Of a DNA stretch of 64,000 nucleotides, positions 55,144-64,000 are shown in pieces (positions within the stretch are counted from its first letter, which is position 1; each line of letters opens with the position of its first letter). This DNA is from Caenorhabditis remanei. Taxonomy: Eukaryota > Nematoda > Chromadorea > Rhabditida > Rhabditidae. Below the pieces are notes generated by a model. The model made no database searches. It worked only from the letters and a program-made list of their open reading frames with translations, and had not been told where the DNA came from. Where the stretch lies: positions 2,089,717 to 2,153,716 of the forward strand of contig NC_071330.1 of NCBI RefSeq assembly GCF_010183535.1, in the 5' to 3' direction. The position numbers and the translations under genes were made by a program.

Positions 55144-58028
55144 ATGCGTAACGAACTTTTGATCCTTTTGATAATGAACGTAGCCACGGCTAGTTCAGGT
55201 TTGTTTCTCACAGATTTCTGGTTTTCTGTGTAGTCTCTTCCACAGTTTAGGCCGTACAGAAATTTTGTAGCTGATTGAAGGTGAAATATGGTCAGTTATG
55301 ATATTTTGATATCGTAATGTAGTGTTTCGGCGAATCGAACATTTTTTTATTCGGTGCTAAACCCGCTTAAAACGAGTGAAATGAGCGAAGAAAATTGGGT
55401 GCGGTGGCCTAGAAACTCGATTTCAGCCGCGTTGATTTTTAATTTTGACTGTATTTTCGATAATTTTTGTTGTATTCTTCAACAATTCTATAGAACTCGA
55501 CAAATATTGATAGAAAAAACGCTTAAAACAATCTAAAATAACGCCCAGAAATAGCAGCAACTATTTATACCGAAGGGAAATTTCTAGAACTTTCTTACTG
55601 ACCAAACTTTCCGGCACTAGCTTCCAGCGGATTGAGCACCAAATTAAGACAATTCTTGAAGTATGAAAATGAACTTGCCGAAACGCATACATTATAATGT
55701 GAAAATACGCCTTAAAAAAACTAATTTTATTATTTTTCTACCTTGAAAAAAAAAGAAGAGGCTAACGCTAAAGATCGCTCTCAGTGGATTTCAGGCCGAA
55801 TTTGAAAATTCTTTCGATATGAAAATGAACTTTGAGAGACACATAGATTATTCTCTGAAACAATCAGAGTTGACCTTAGTTCACCTGCAATGCTTTATTT
55901 TTTGCAGAGCCTCGACCGCATGCTCTCTCAACTGCTGTCATCAACCGATACAAAGAATTCAAAAGATCAACTGCCAGTAGGGTTGTTTTTGCATAGAATG
56001 TTATTTATACTCATTTTCAGGCGCCCATCATCATACGCTTATTAATGTCAGTAATTCTCCATCAAATGCTGAAAACGTCACGTCCAGAATCAAAATATCT
56101 TCTCTAGGTTAATTGTCTTCCGTTAGCCGTTTGCACTTCTAAAACGCATCGTATTTTCTTGCAGATGCCTACTCCTTCGTTCCAGCTGACTCACTACAGT
56201 CTTTATCCGACTCTGGAAATATCTTGTCCCGATCAAAGAGATCACCCAATGGTAAGTACTCAATGGGTTTCAGCTCTCTAACTACACCTAGTTCTTCCTA
56301 TCAAGGCCTTCACGGCCTCCAACGGAGGCCCTCTCAATGCACTGCGCACAGTACTCTGAGAGGTCCTCTGTGGGAGACCGTGGGCCTTCCTTTCAACTTC
56401 TATTTTTTCCAGACGCCGCCTTCACCACTCTCCAATCACACGTCTCCGCTCTCGCTCGTGTTGTAACTGGAATCTCACTGTACAACGGACTCGTCGACAA
56501 CTCTATCTCTTCTGATCAAGCTATCACTGAACTCATGAATCTTGGATCGATTAGTTTAAAAGAATTGGAGACGTTTGACAAGAAGAAAGTCGATGATTTT
56601 GTAAAGAAGTTGAAGGAAGCTAGCTCAAAAATGGCAACGGAATCAGCTGGGATTGAAAGAAATCTTGTTGATTTTCACGCAATGAAAAATATGTGGAATG
56701 ATGCTGGTGATTTGACAAAGATTCCGAACAGAGCCAAATTCGAAACTTTGAACTCTTTGACAAGTCTGGATTTGGGTGTTTTGGAGGACTTCAAGGAGGG
56801 AAATGATGCGTCAAGTTCGTTGGAGTCACTCAAAAAAGCATCCAAGACTGCTGTAGAAGAAATGAACAAAGCAAATGTTTTGAACATTTTGAAAGAGATG
56901 TCGCCGTTTCATAAGTTTACTCAGATGATAGAATATTATGACAATGCAAAAGTTTATGTCCTCTCTACCACAGCTGATTCAATCATTGCTACTCTGAAAC
57001 AAGACTTGCAAGAGCTGCAAAGTATAGTTGGCGCTGCCGGATCTGTAATCTCTGCATTGAGTGGAATCGTGTCTTCTCGTTCGGGTAGCAACGATATCAA
57101 TCGGCAACACACAATTGGTTTCGTCAATGGATATCTCGATCTTAAGAACATTATGAAAGATTCTGTAGATGCCTGGCTTCAGAATTCTCTGAAACAGTTC
57201 AATGGAACGGAAGGATTATCGGTTTTTAATGGACTTGCAGAAAAGATGAGTTCGTTGGATGAGAAATGGAAGGCAGCAAACGAGGAGAGCACGAGAACAT
57301 CTCTCAAACATGCCGAGAAGTTAGAAACCCATTCGAGAACACTCAATTATCACAAGGACTCTATCGACCCTCTGATCAAGAGGTTTCAAGGTTGCCCATT
57401 TGTGTTTGTTGACGCAACATACACAGCAAACGCTGCGCAGTTGAGCAAAAACATGAAAAAGTTAGAGAAAAAAGTCGAAACTATTCATTCAATCTCTCGG
57501 TTGACACAAGCGAATTCTGATGACGCACAAAAAGTTCTTGGTCACTTGAAAATACATCTGAAAATCTTGAAAGGAGATGAAAAAGTTGGAAAGATAGCGG
57601 GTGAACTCCTGGGCAAATCAGATTTTTATGAAAAGATCCTTACCAATAAGCTAGGTCAGGCTTATCTAACATTTTTCAACCATCTGAAGGACATCAAAGA
57701 AGATTCAAGTGGTCTCTCCGCTGCTGCTCAATTGGCCATTGATTTTCGAGACCTTCAAACTATAGCGAGTTTTGAAACTGACATAGCGACAGCTTCATCT
57801 GCTATTCCTGGTTCCACTAATTTGATAGCAACAATAAAATCAAAGATAGATAAAGTCAGGAGCTCGGAAACTGGAAAGAAGCTCATCAAATTAAAGGAGC
57901 TAGCCAAGTACTCGAAACCACTTGGAGATTCATCAGAAAGTTTATCGAGAGTTCAGAAGGCGTTGGAACGAAAGAAGGAATTGTTGGATTTTGTTGAAAA
58001 TGGAAATGTAGTTGAGGAGGCAACCTAG
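55144..58028 (+). CDS. Secreted WSN-domain-type protein, 3' end replaced
   Basis: Five exons fit in phase: 55144-55198, 55908-55976, 56021-56107, 56165-56251 and 56413-58028, giving 637 aa. Exon 1 encodes a signal peptide (MRNELLILLIMNVATASSG). Exon 5 begins with a segment (LQSHVSALARVVTGISLYNG, then ITELMNLGSIS) that I assign from memory to the nematode WSN domain, at about residues 100-170. The rest is Lys/Glu/Ser-rich and helical, without membrane segments. The last exon ends abruptly at ..NVVEEAT-stop, because the original continuation now lies inverted at 58036-58691. Intron 1 holds a decayed MITE. The molecular role of this family is unknown to me. Confidence 0.7.
55317..55713. mobile_element. 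Decayed relative of the TTAA MITE, in intron 1
   Basis: Blocks of the 27658-28368 element recur in order with many changes: TTTCGGCGAA, ATTCGGTGCTAAACCCG, GGTGGCCTAGAAACTCGA, AACGCCCAGAAATAGCAG, CTGACCAAACTTTCCGGC, GAAAATGAACTTGCCGAAACG and AATACGCCTTA at the end. The palindrome is eroded, so this insertion is older. It enlarges intron 1 of the WSN-type gene to 709 nt. Confidence 0.65.
57826..58021 (+). repeat. 196-bp inverted repeat, left arm
   Basis: Exon 5 sequence from AGCAACAATAAAATC to GTTGAGGAGGC recurs in inverted orientation at 58496-58691 with one mismatch noticed (Ser codon TCG here, Trp codon TGG there). It marks the breakpoint of the inversion at the WSN gene's 3' end. Confidence 0.9.
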
Positions 58029-58035
58029 AAACGAC

Positions 58036-58691
58036 TCACTCAAATGTTGATTTTTCGTCAACTGGTGCAGTAGCCATCGTTGTGTGGTTTCCAGCGGTTT
58101 CATCAGAGTTTTGAAGTCCAGCTAGAGTTGAAGACATTTGTGACAGGGAAGCATCAAATTTCGAGAAGTGAAGGTTGAGAGACTCCAGTGGGGTTATCAT
58201 CTTCTTGAATTTTTCCACTTCATCGGTTTGACTAGTCAGCGACGTCATTTTCAGAAATTTTACAAGAGAGTCCAAAGCAATGAGTCTCCGATCCATCGCC
58301 AATTCAACATCTCCCAATCCAGCTAGCTTCTCGAGAGTTGGCCCATACGAGTTCAGCTCTTCTGACTTCACCAATCCATCAGCCCATTTTTGAATCTTAT
58401 CCAGCTGAACAATGATTTGCGAACTCAACTCATCAAATCCGGACCAATCTTTCCTGACTTCAAATTGTTGGGAAAGCACAAACAATTGTTCAACAGCCTC
58501 CTCAACTACATTTCCATTTTCAACAAAATCCAACAATTCCTTCTTTCGTTCCAACGCCTTCTGAACTCTCGATAAACTTTCTGATGAATCTCCAAGTGGT
58601 TTCGAGTACTTGGCTAGCTCCTTTAATTTGATGAGCTTCTTTCCAGTTTCCCAGCTCCTGACTTTATCTATCTTTGATTTTATTGTTGCTA
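58036..58691 (-). pseudogene. Inverted 3' end of the WSN-type gene
   Basis: Read on the minus strand, this begins inside the exon 5 copy (KIKSKIDKVRS, ERKKELLDFVENGNVVEEA) and continues past the point where the plus-strand gene stops, with about 150 further codons (VEQLFVLSQQFEVRKD through DEKSTFE-stop at 58038-58036). It has no start, signal peptide or WSN segment of its own. I infer it is the authentic C-terminal part of the gene, turned around by the rearrangement. It ends at 58691 directly against F-box 3' flank DNA. Confidence 0.8.
58496..58691 (-). repeat. 196-bp inverted repeat, right arm
   Basis: Partner of 57826-58021, separated from it by 474 bp of inverted WSN-gene 3' sequence and stop-proximal DNA. 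Confidence 0.9.
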
Positions 58692-59411
58692 ATAACTTAA
58701 CTAAATTAACTAACTATAATAACTTTGTATATAATAATTTCATGCATACTATGTTGTAATTTCTTCTTATTCACCGTCTTATACCGTATCCCCTACAATA
58801 GAAGCGCATGCCATTTAATTGGAGAAAATACGATATATAATAATGCACCTTTTTTCTTAAATAAAATAAAAGTCTTCTAATGAAAATCTGCTCTTTCAGT
58901 TATTCTTGTCAAGTTCACACAATTCATTGAAGATGTCATTCATATACATCACCAAAAGTTTACAGAAGAAAGGCGGACAAATCCGGCCACATCGAATACT
59001 ATTCTCATTATATCTCACGACCGTTCGCAACTGTGAAATGTCGGACTGCAACAAACAGATGATTAATCTAAGAGATGGCACCTAATTGTCCAATGTGTGA
59101 CGTGGTACCATCCACAGCGCTTTAGAATGTTGCTTTGAAGTCCCATAAGAAGATGGCCTAATTCATCAGAGATCAACCGACCGATGGCACTCAATTATCC
59201 TTTGTGGCACTCTCTCACTCATCAGCACACATTGAAGGCGACTTGACACGTTACAATTAAGATCTATCAATTCCACGACAGAAGGTGATGAGGGAATCTG
59301 AGCAGATGGTCATGATTCTAATCCTCTTCTCTTCCTAAGTGGCTGTGCCACACCTCCTAAGCCTGCCTCAATCTATTCATTCACTTACTACCTACAGTCA
59401 TCGACGGTACA

Positions 59412-60497
59412 ATGTTTCCTCTCTTCCGACTACCTGACAAAGCACTTATTTATGTATTACGGTCTATGGAGGAGTTGAGTTTGTGAGTTTTTCCGTTAGC
59501 ACTTTAATTATCACTGTTATCATGTACTCGTTCATTTCCAGAATCCTGTTTTCCCTCATCTCCAATCGATCGAAAATCTTGACCATTTCTGCAAACCTCA
59601 AGCTTGAGAATGATATCAAGGTACTGTACGGAACAGAATTCATTTTTGAGCTTCAATTGCCGACTCGTAATGTCATTGATTTCAATTTATATGATAGCAG
59701 ACTGTGGAGTTGGAGTAACGGTCACCTCCCAATCGTGGATCTCTCTCACTTTGTTTTCTCTACCGTACAAGTCAACCTTTTTGGCCTAACCAGATAGCAT
59801 ACAAAGAGTCGAAGGGGTGGACAGCTCGACAATACCTTCTGCATTTTTTGGACATTCTTCACAAACCGGATGTATACTTCTACTATAGAGTTTCAATGCT
59901 GATTGTATATCGAAAACTATGAAGGGGGTGACAGTAAAGAGATTGGTTGCTTATGGGGAATTCGAATTCGAGAAGACTATGAAGGCGTTGAATTACCCCA
60001 GTGAGATCTGGTTTGACATAAATCCGTTTACGAGTCACGAGTCTTTGAGCAAATGCTACATTCAAAACTTGGATTATTTGATTTTGGCTGATGAATTTCT
60101 GGTCACACTCGACGATCTGTTGCTAATGAATTGCAAAAATATTTTTGTGCAGCATTCAAGACTTCGTGAGAAGCATCTGAATATCTATCTCAAATCATGG
60201 CTCCGCGGACAGAAAGAGGAGTTGGAACATATCTGTTTATTGGCGAGTCGAATCAACTGGGAAGAAGAAGTAGTTCCATTTACCAAGGAGATTGTGCTAA
60301 AGGGATTGGAGTATACTACTGTACCGGCTGATGTGAAAAGACTGTTCTATTGTTCGGTTTCCGATACAGATGAAAAACGGGTGGAAACTATAAAAGGAGG
60401 ATATGATATCAAGAGAAAAGATGGGAGACTGGTGACAATTGTTCTGCCAGACGACTGGCCGTGGTTCGAAATGTATGTATGGCCCAATGACCAATAA
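59412..60497 (+). pseudogene. Second-type F-box copy 26, with deletions
   Basis: The first ATG of exon 1 (MDGT in copies 24 and 25) is mutated, leaving MFPLFRLPDKALIYVL from 59412; exon 1 59412-59482, intron 59483-59541 (59 nt), exon 2 59542-60497. After FVFSTVQ near 59770 a deletion removes the QYGKIDE segment and leads to a stop at 59797, and a second small deletion after YFYYR near 59888 shifts the frame again. The end (KSWLRGQKEELEHI, GGYDIKRKDGRLVTIVL, YVWPNDQ) is open. Inverted partner of copy 24. Confidence 0.85.
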
Positions 60498-60553
60498 CTT
60501 CATGCATATTATGTTGTAATTTCCGTTTATTCACATTTATAATACAGTATATA

Positions 60554-60808
60554 CCGTAAAAACTGTATTAGAGCGACACCTTTAATATAACGACACCCAT
60601 CTATACTCAGGATTCATGAATATGATCACCCCAGTGTATTTTCATGGTTCTGATTAGAAGCAGCGTGAATAGTAACCTCTAGATCAACAAATAGAACTTT
60701 CAAAAAAGTTCTTTCCGTTCAACTTTAATGAGTTTCTGAAACCACAACATTTTTCTGTGAGGCGGTTGAAAAATAGAGCGACATGTCGCTCTAATACAGT
60801 TTTTACGG
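60554..60808. mobile_element. Small TA-flanked MITE
   Basis: Terminal inverted repeats of 25 bp (starting CCGTAAAAACTGTATTAGAG) lie at 60554-60578 and 60784-60808, flanked by TA at 60552-60553 and 60809-60810. GAGCGACA motifs repeat inside. The 255-bp element is non-coding, of Tc1/mariner type by its TA duplication. It lies in the 3' flank of copy 26 and is absent from the same place beyond copy 24, so it inserted after the block duplication. Confidence 0.8.
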
Positions 60809-61325
60809 TAATTTATAATAATGCACTTTTTAAAATATTTTTAAAATGAAAGCATTCTAATGGAAGCCTGTCCTTTCAGTTATTCTTGTCAAGTTCACAG
60901 AATTCACACAGAAGTAAGGCGGACAAATCCGGCAGCAAATAGTACTATTCTAATTCTATTTCGTGACCGTTCACAGCTTTGAAATCTCTCTCTCAGATAG
61001 ATCCATGCGGAGGTTAATCTAAGAGATGTGCCCAATTATGATACATAATTATCCAATGTGGCGCTCTCTCACTCATCAACAGGGTATTAGAATGTTGGAG
61101 CAGATGGTCATGATTCTTATCCCCTCCTCTTCATAATGGTTTGAGAACCAAAGTCCTTGCCAGAGGGAAACCTATGACAGATGATTCTAGACAACCTTCT
61201 GGCAAATTAAATAGAGCGACAGACTCATTTGCCCCTAACATACATACTTCCCTCTCGGCCCACACCCTCGCTTACTCACTCCAACCCGTCTCTCATTCGT
61301 CCACAGGAATCAGTAACTCGATCAA

Positions 61326-62300
61326 ATGGAACCTACTTTTCCTCTACTACGACTTCCCGAAAATGCTATCATTAAAGTTCTCGAAAATCTGAATTTCAGA
61401 CAATTGTGAGTTTATCACTTATTATGGGAAGGGCTTCATTCCAAGAGCTTTAAAATTTAAAACACATTTGCAGTAGTAAACGTCATGTTTCTTTTTTCAG
61501 GTTCAAATTCTCCCTAGTTTCAAGGAAAACTAAGAATCTGGTGGCATCGTTACGATTAGAAGAATTTGAGGTCCGTATCAAGATTTATGGTTCAAATTAC
61601 GTAGGGTTGTACATTAAAACGTCTGATTGCGATGTGGGCTTTCCACCATTACCACTATTTGACTTCTGCGAAAACATGAATTATATTCGGACTATTTTCT
61701 GTTACACCCGCTAGCGAATGTTCGTATGAAGATTGTGAGAAACATAAAATCGAATTGTTGAAAGAAACAATTAGAAATGTCAACGATCTCTTTCTGTCTA
61801 GACAATTGACAGGTGTTATGAGCACGGAAGTTTTGAAACAATTCAATACTCCCAACAGATTATCTCTGGGCAGGAATCCATTCGAAGAAGCTTGTCAGAT
61901 TCAACAAATCTTCATTCAAAACTTTCGATTTATCGAATATCATGACGTTTACTCACTGGATGACATGTTACTTATCAATAGTGAAAGAGCCGAACTCTCC
62001 CATCCAACCACCCAGAAGCAGTTCAATCAATTTGCCAAACACTGGATCCATGGGTCTAATCCAAGACTGCAACGCATGGATCTATCAATCGATAAAATTG
62101 ATTTTCTCAGTGGCGATGTGTATTTGAAAGGAATCAGATGTATTAAAATGAGCGAAGATGCAAAAAGAGAAATTCGTCAAGAACACGAACTTTTAGAAGG
62201 TGGTATGGTACAAATCAGACGAGAAGACGGGACACCTGCTGTGATTGCGACATATGATGGACATCGTGGCTTAAATATTTATCTAATTGTTTTGCACTGA
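61326..62300 (+). pseudogene. F-box/FBA_2 copy 27, short group, frameshift
   Basis: Exon 1 is 61326-61405 (MEPTFPLLRLPENAIIKV), intron 61406-61500 (95 nt), exon 2 61501-62300. The frame breaks at about 61710, where FCYTPPPNV of related copies becomes CYTR-stop (CACCCGCTAGCGAATG) through small deletions. The frame is open again from KHKIELLKETIRNV to SLDDMLLINSE, HWIHGSNPRLQ, IRREDGTPAVI and IYLIVLH. AATAAA follows near 62495. Inverted partner of copy 23. Confidence 0.84.
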
Positions 62301-62619
62301 AAACCCCCATTGATTTTGTGAGTCCGATACACAATTGGATCCCTTTCTCCTTACGCCCTTGCATTTGCGAAGTACATATGTTCATAATCTTGTTCGCTTT
62401 TTCAAAATCTTCTGTTTTCAACCTTTTCTCTTCCATACTTCCAGTTTCTTCTTTTTATTAAACTATTTTGTAACTTTTGAAATTGGGAATTGCTAATAAA
62501 TTTTGATTGAATAAACATACTTGTTAAGGCCCTTTTCGCGAAACTGTCAAAGATTTAACTATCGTTCAAAATTATTGAAAAATTCTTAGAAATCATAAAA
62601 AATGTTCACATTTCTGAAG

Positions 62620-63229
62620 AAAAATGGAAATCAAAACAAAATTTTGAAAAAAATTGGTTCATTTTTTGAAGCCGGCACATCAAAAATTTTTCAAAGCAGG
62701 CCTTGACAAGTGTGGTGACACCTGATTATCCAAATGTGTGACGTGGCACTAATTACCATCAACAGCCTCATTTCCCAGAATATACCCCCCTCCCGGCCTA
62801 CACGGACTGCGCACAATTCAGGTTTTACAATTTCGCTCAGCCGAAATGGAGAAAAATAGCGTGAGAAGTTAGGAGAAGCAGAGAAAATCTACATTTTGTG
62901 CAGCGTTTGATACCACTAACGCGTTGAGTAGTTTCCAAATCCAACGGAAACCAAAAAAGCTGAAAACCTGAATCCTCTTTCACATTCCCTCCTCTAATTG
63001 TAAAATATCATTCGACTTGAAGAAGATCGGTTGAAATTCACAACTTTTATTAGGCGACAAGTAGATAAATCAATTGATTCTCGAGCTCGAGTTACAAATC
63101 GATGCAACATTGTCCAACGTGTTATCATCATTCTGGTCTTCAAAGTACTCTTCCACGTAGGGAAGACGTGGCTTGTAACGAACATCATCAATTTTAAAGC
63201 CTGGACGCACTTGCGGCGGATTATCGACT
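62620..63229. repeat. 610-bp palindrome, left arm
   Basis: Every position p in this arm pairs with 126620 minus p in the right arm without any indel; I noticed one mismatch (near 62792 against 63828). The arm carries F-box-type flank repeats outside and the 3' part of an unrecognised gene inside. Confidence 0.9.
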
Positions 63230-63390
63230 TTTTGAAGTGGATTCAATTTCTTTGGTGGTCGAATAATTACTTGCTGTCCAGCTTTCAGTTTCACTCCTGC
63301 TTTCACCATTACACGACCATCTGGAAGAACTTCCACCTCAACTCCTGCTGGTTGGAGAGGGCCCAAAGCCAGCAGTGGAGAAACTAGTTG
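63070..63390 (-). CDS. Unrecognised gene, C-terminal part, in a palindrome
   Basis: The minus-strand frame is open through the 161-bp spacer and left arm: SPLLALGPLQPAGVEVEVLP, DGRVMVKAGVKLKAGQQVII, RPPKKLNPLQ, then VDNPPQVRPGFKIDDVRYK, an acidic EDQNDDNTLD and a stop at 63072-63070. No upstream ATG or acceptor is visible before the frame enters the right arm as antisense, so the 5' end is missing. I do not recognise the family. A truncated plus-strand copy of the last ~50 codons lies at 63396-63550 with a stop (TGA) just before it. Confidence 0.45.
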   Translation of the reverse strand, partial: QLVSPLLALGPLQPAGVEVEVLPDGRVMVKAGVKLKAGQQVIIRPPKKLNPLQKVDNPPQVRPGFKIDDVRYKPRLPYVEEYFEDQNDDNTLDNVASICNSSSRIN

Positions 63391-64000
63391 AGTCGATAAT
63401 CCGCCGCAAGTGCGTCCAGGCTTTAAAATTGATGATGTTCGTTACAAGCCACGTCTTCCCTACGTGGAAGAGTACTTTGAAGACCAGAATGATGATAACA
63501 CGTTGGACAATGTTGCATCGATTTGTAACTCGAGCTCGAGAATCAATTGATTTATCTACTTGTCGCCTAATAAAAGTTGTGAATTTCAACCGATCTTCTT
63601 CAAGTCGAATGATATTTTACAATTAGAGGAGGGAATGTGAAAGAGGATTCAGGTTTTCAGCTTTTTTGGTTTCCGTTGGATTTGGAAACTACTCAACGCG
63701 TTAGTGGTATCAAACGCTGCACAAAATGTAGATTTTCTCTGCTTCTCCTAACTTCTCACGCTATTTTTCTCCATTTCGGCTGAGCGAAATTGTAAAACCT
63801 GAATTGTGCGCAGTCCGTGTAGGCCGGCAGGGGGGTATATTCTGGGAAATGAGGCTGTTGATGGTAATTAGTGCCACGTCACACATTTGGATAATCAGGT
63901 GTCACCACACTTGTCAAGGCCTGCTTTGAAAAATTTTTGATGTGCCGGCTTCAAAAAATGAACCAATTTTTTTCAAAATTTTGTTTTGATTTCCATTTTT
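63391..64000. repeat. 610-bp palindrome, right arm
   Basis: Inverted copy of 62620-63229, running to the last base of the window, so its outer end is not seen. The outer part (CTTGTCAAGGCCTGCTTTGAAA) is also the start of the left arm at 48906, making three copies of that sequence in the window. Confidence 0.9.

Larger units (their letters stand above)
58735..62720 (-). repeat. Large inverted duplication, right arm
   Basis: Mirror of 48906-53010. From left: F-box 3' flank (TTCATGCATACTATGTTGTAA) with no coding sequence attached, the intergenic GATCAACCGACCGATGGC stretch, copy 26, dispersed repeats, copy 27 and the TTGAAGCCGGCACATC piece. The arm starts 44 bp after the WSN inversion breakpoint, so both structures may come from one rearrangement. 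Confidence 0.7.

Noticed and set aside
56337..56412. Start of the WSN-type gene at the ATG near 56337
   Set aside because: That frame reads through an intron; the five-exon model keeps phase at all four junctions and supplies a signal peptide.
61461..61500. Alternative upstream acceptor (TTTGCAG) giving an in-frame 9-residue insertion
   Set aside because: The 27-nt spacing holds in copies 23 and 27 only; other copies have 22-25 nt between the two AGs, so frame is not kept as a rule.
63031..63589. Basic frames beginning MKFTTFIRRQVDKSID on both strands
   Set aside because: They are antisense to the conserved-looking VDNPPQVRPGFKIDD coding frame and are duplicated only by the palindrome.
1..64000. 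Bacterial-type features such as CRISPR arrays, operons or ribosome binding sites
   Set aside because: Introns, polyadenylation signals and nematode gene families show that this is eukaryotic nuclear DNA; the repeats have no regular spacer pattern.

Overview
The window is nuclear DNA from a nematode, almost certainly a Caenorhabditis species (species not resolved). Evidence: AT-rich sequence; two-exon genes with 41-101 nt introns ending in TTTCAG-type acceptors; a dense array of F-box genes with the nematode FBA_2 domain (FBXB type); a gene of the nematode WSN-domain type; and a DD37D (maT-type) Tc1/mariner transposon.

Layout. From 0.3 to 62.3 kb there are 27 full-length or near full-length F-box copies on both strands, plus one short 3' fragment. 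Eighteen look intact and nine are broken by nonsense codons, indels, start loss, truncation or insertion. The usual gene has an 80-nt exon 1 encoding MEPTFPLxRLPENxIxxVLxNxxLxQL (start of the F-box), a short intron, then a ~0.8-0.9 kb exon 2 that finishes the F-box and carries the FBA_2 region (YSLDDMLLVNSE, HWIRGSNPRLQ, IRRKDGTPAVI). Within this family I see a long group (322-328 aa) and a short group (about 294-299 aa, lacking a ~25-residue segment). A second, diverged type (346-350 aa) sits at 51.2-54.1 kb with a broken copy at 59.4-60.5 kb. By family knowledge these proteins are substrate-receptor subunits of SCF (SKP1-Cullin1-F-box) ubiquitin ligases, and related Caenorhabditis families turn over quickly.

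Mobile DNA is abundant. 10.7-14.1 kb is a three-level nest: a dead mariner, a long-armed palindromic element inside it, and a third insert inside one arm. 16.4-17.7 kb is an apparently intact DD37D transposon with perfect 27-bp terminal repeats and TA duplications. 27.66-28.37 kb is a TTAA-flanked palindromic MITE that splits an F-box pseudogene; 37.0 and 54.6 kb hold hAT-like MITEs with 8-bp duplications; 39.3-40.7 kb is a 1.4-kb palindromic element; 60.55-60.81 kb is a small TA-flanked MITE.

Large-scale structure. A ~3-kb block holding two F-box genes is repeated directly at 24.1-27.1 and 31.7-34.6 kb. A ~4-kb block at 48.9-53.0 kb is repeated in inverted orientation at 58.7-62.7 kb, bracketing an F-box gene, a MITE and a five-exon secreted WSN-type gene whose 3' end is itself inverted and partly duplicated. 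The right edge (62.62-64.00 kb) is a 610-bp-arm palindrome around part of an unrecognised gene. The region reads as a fast gene-family nursery built by tandem and inverted duplication, gene conversion and transposition.
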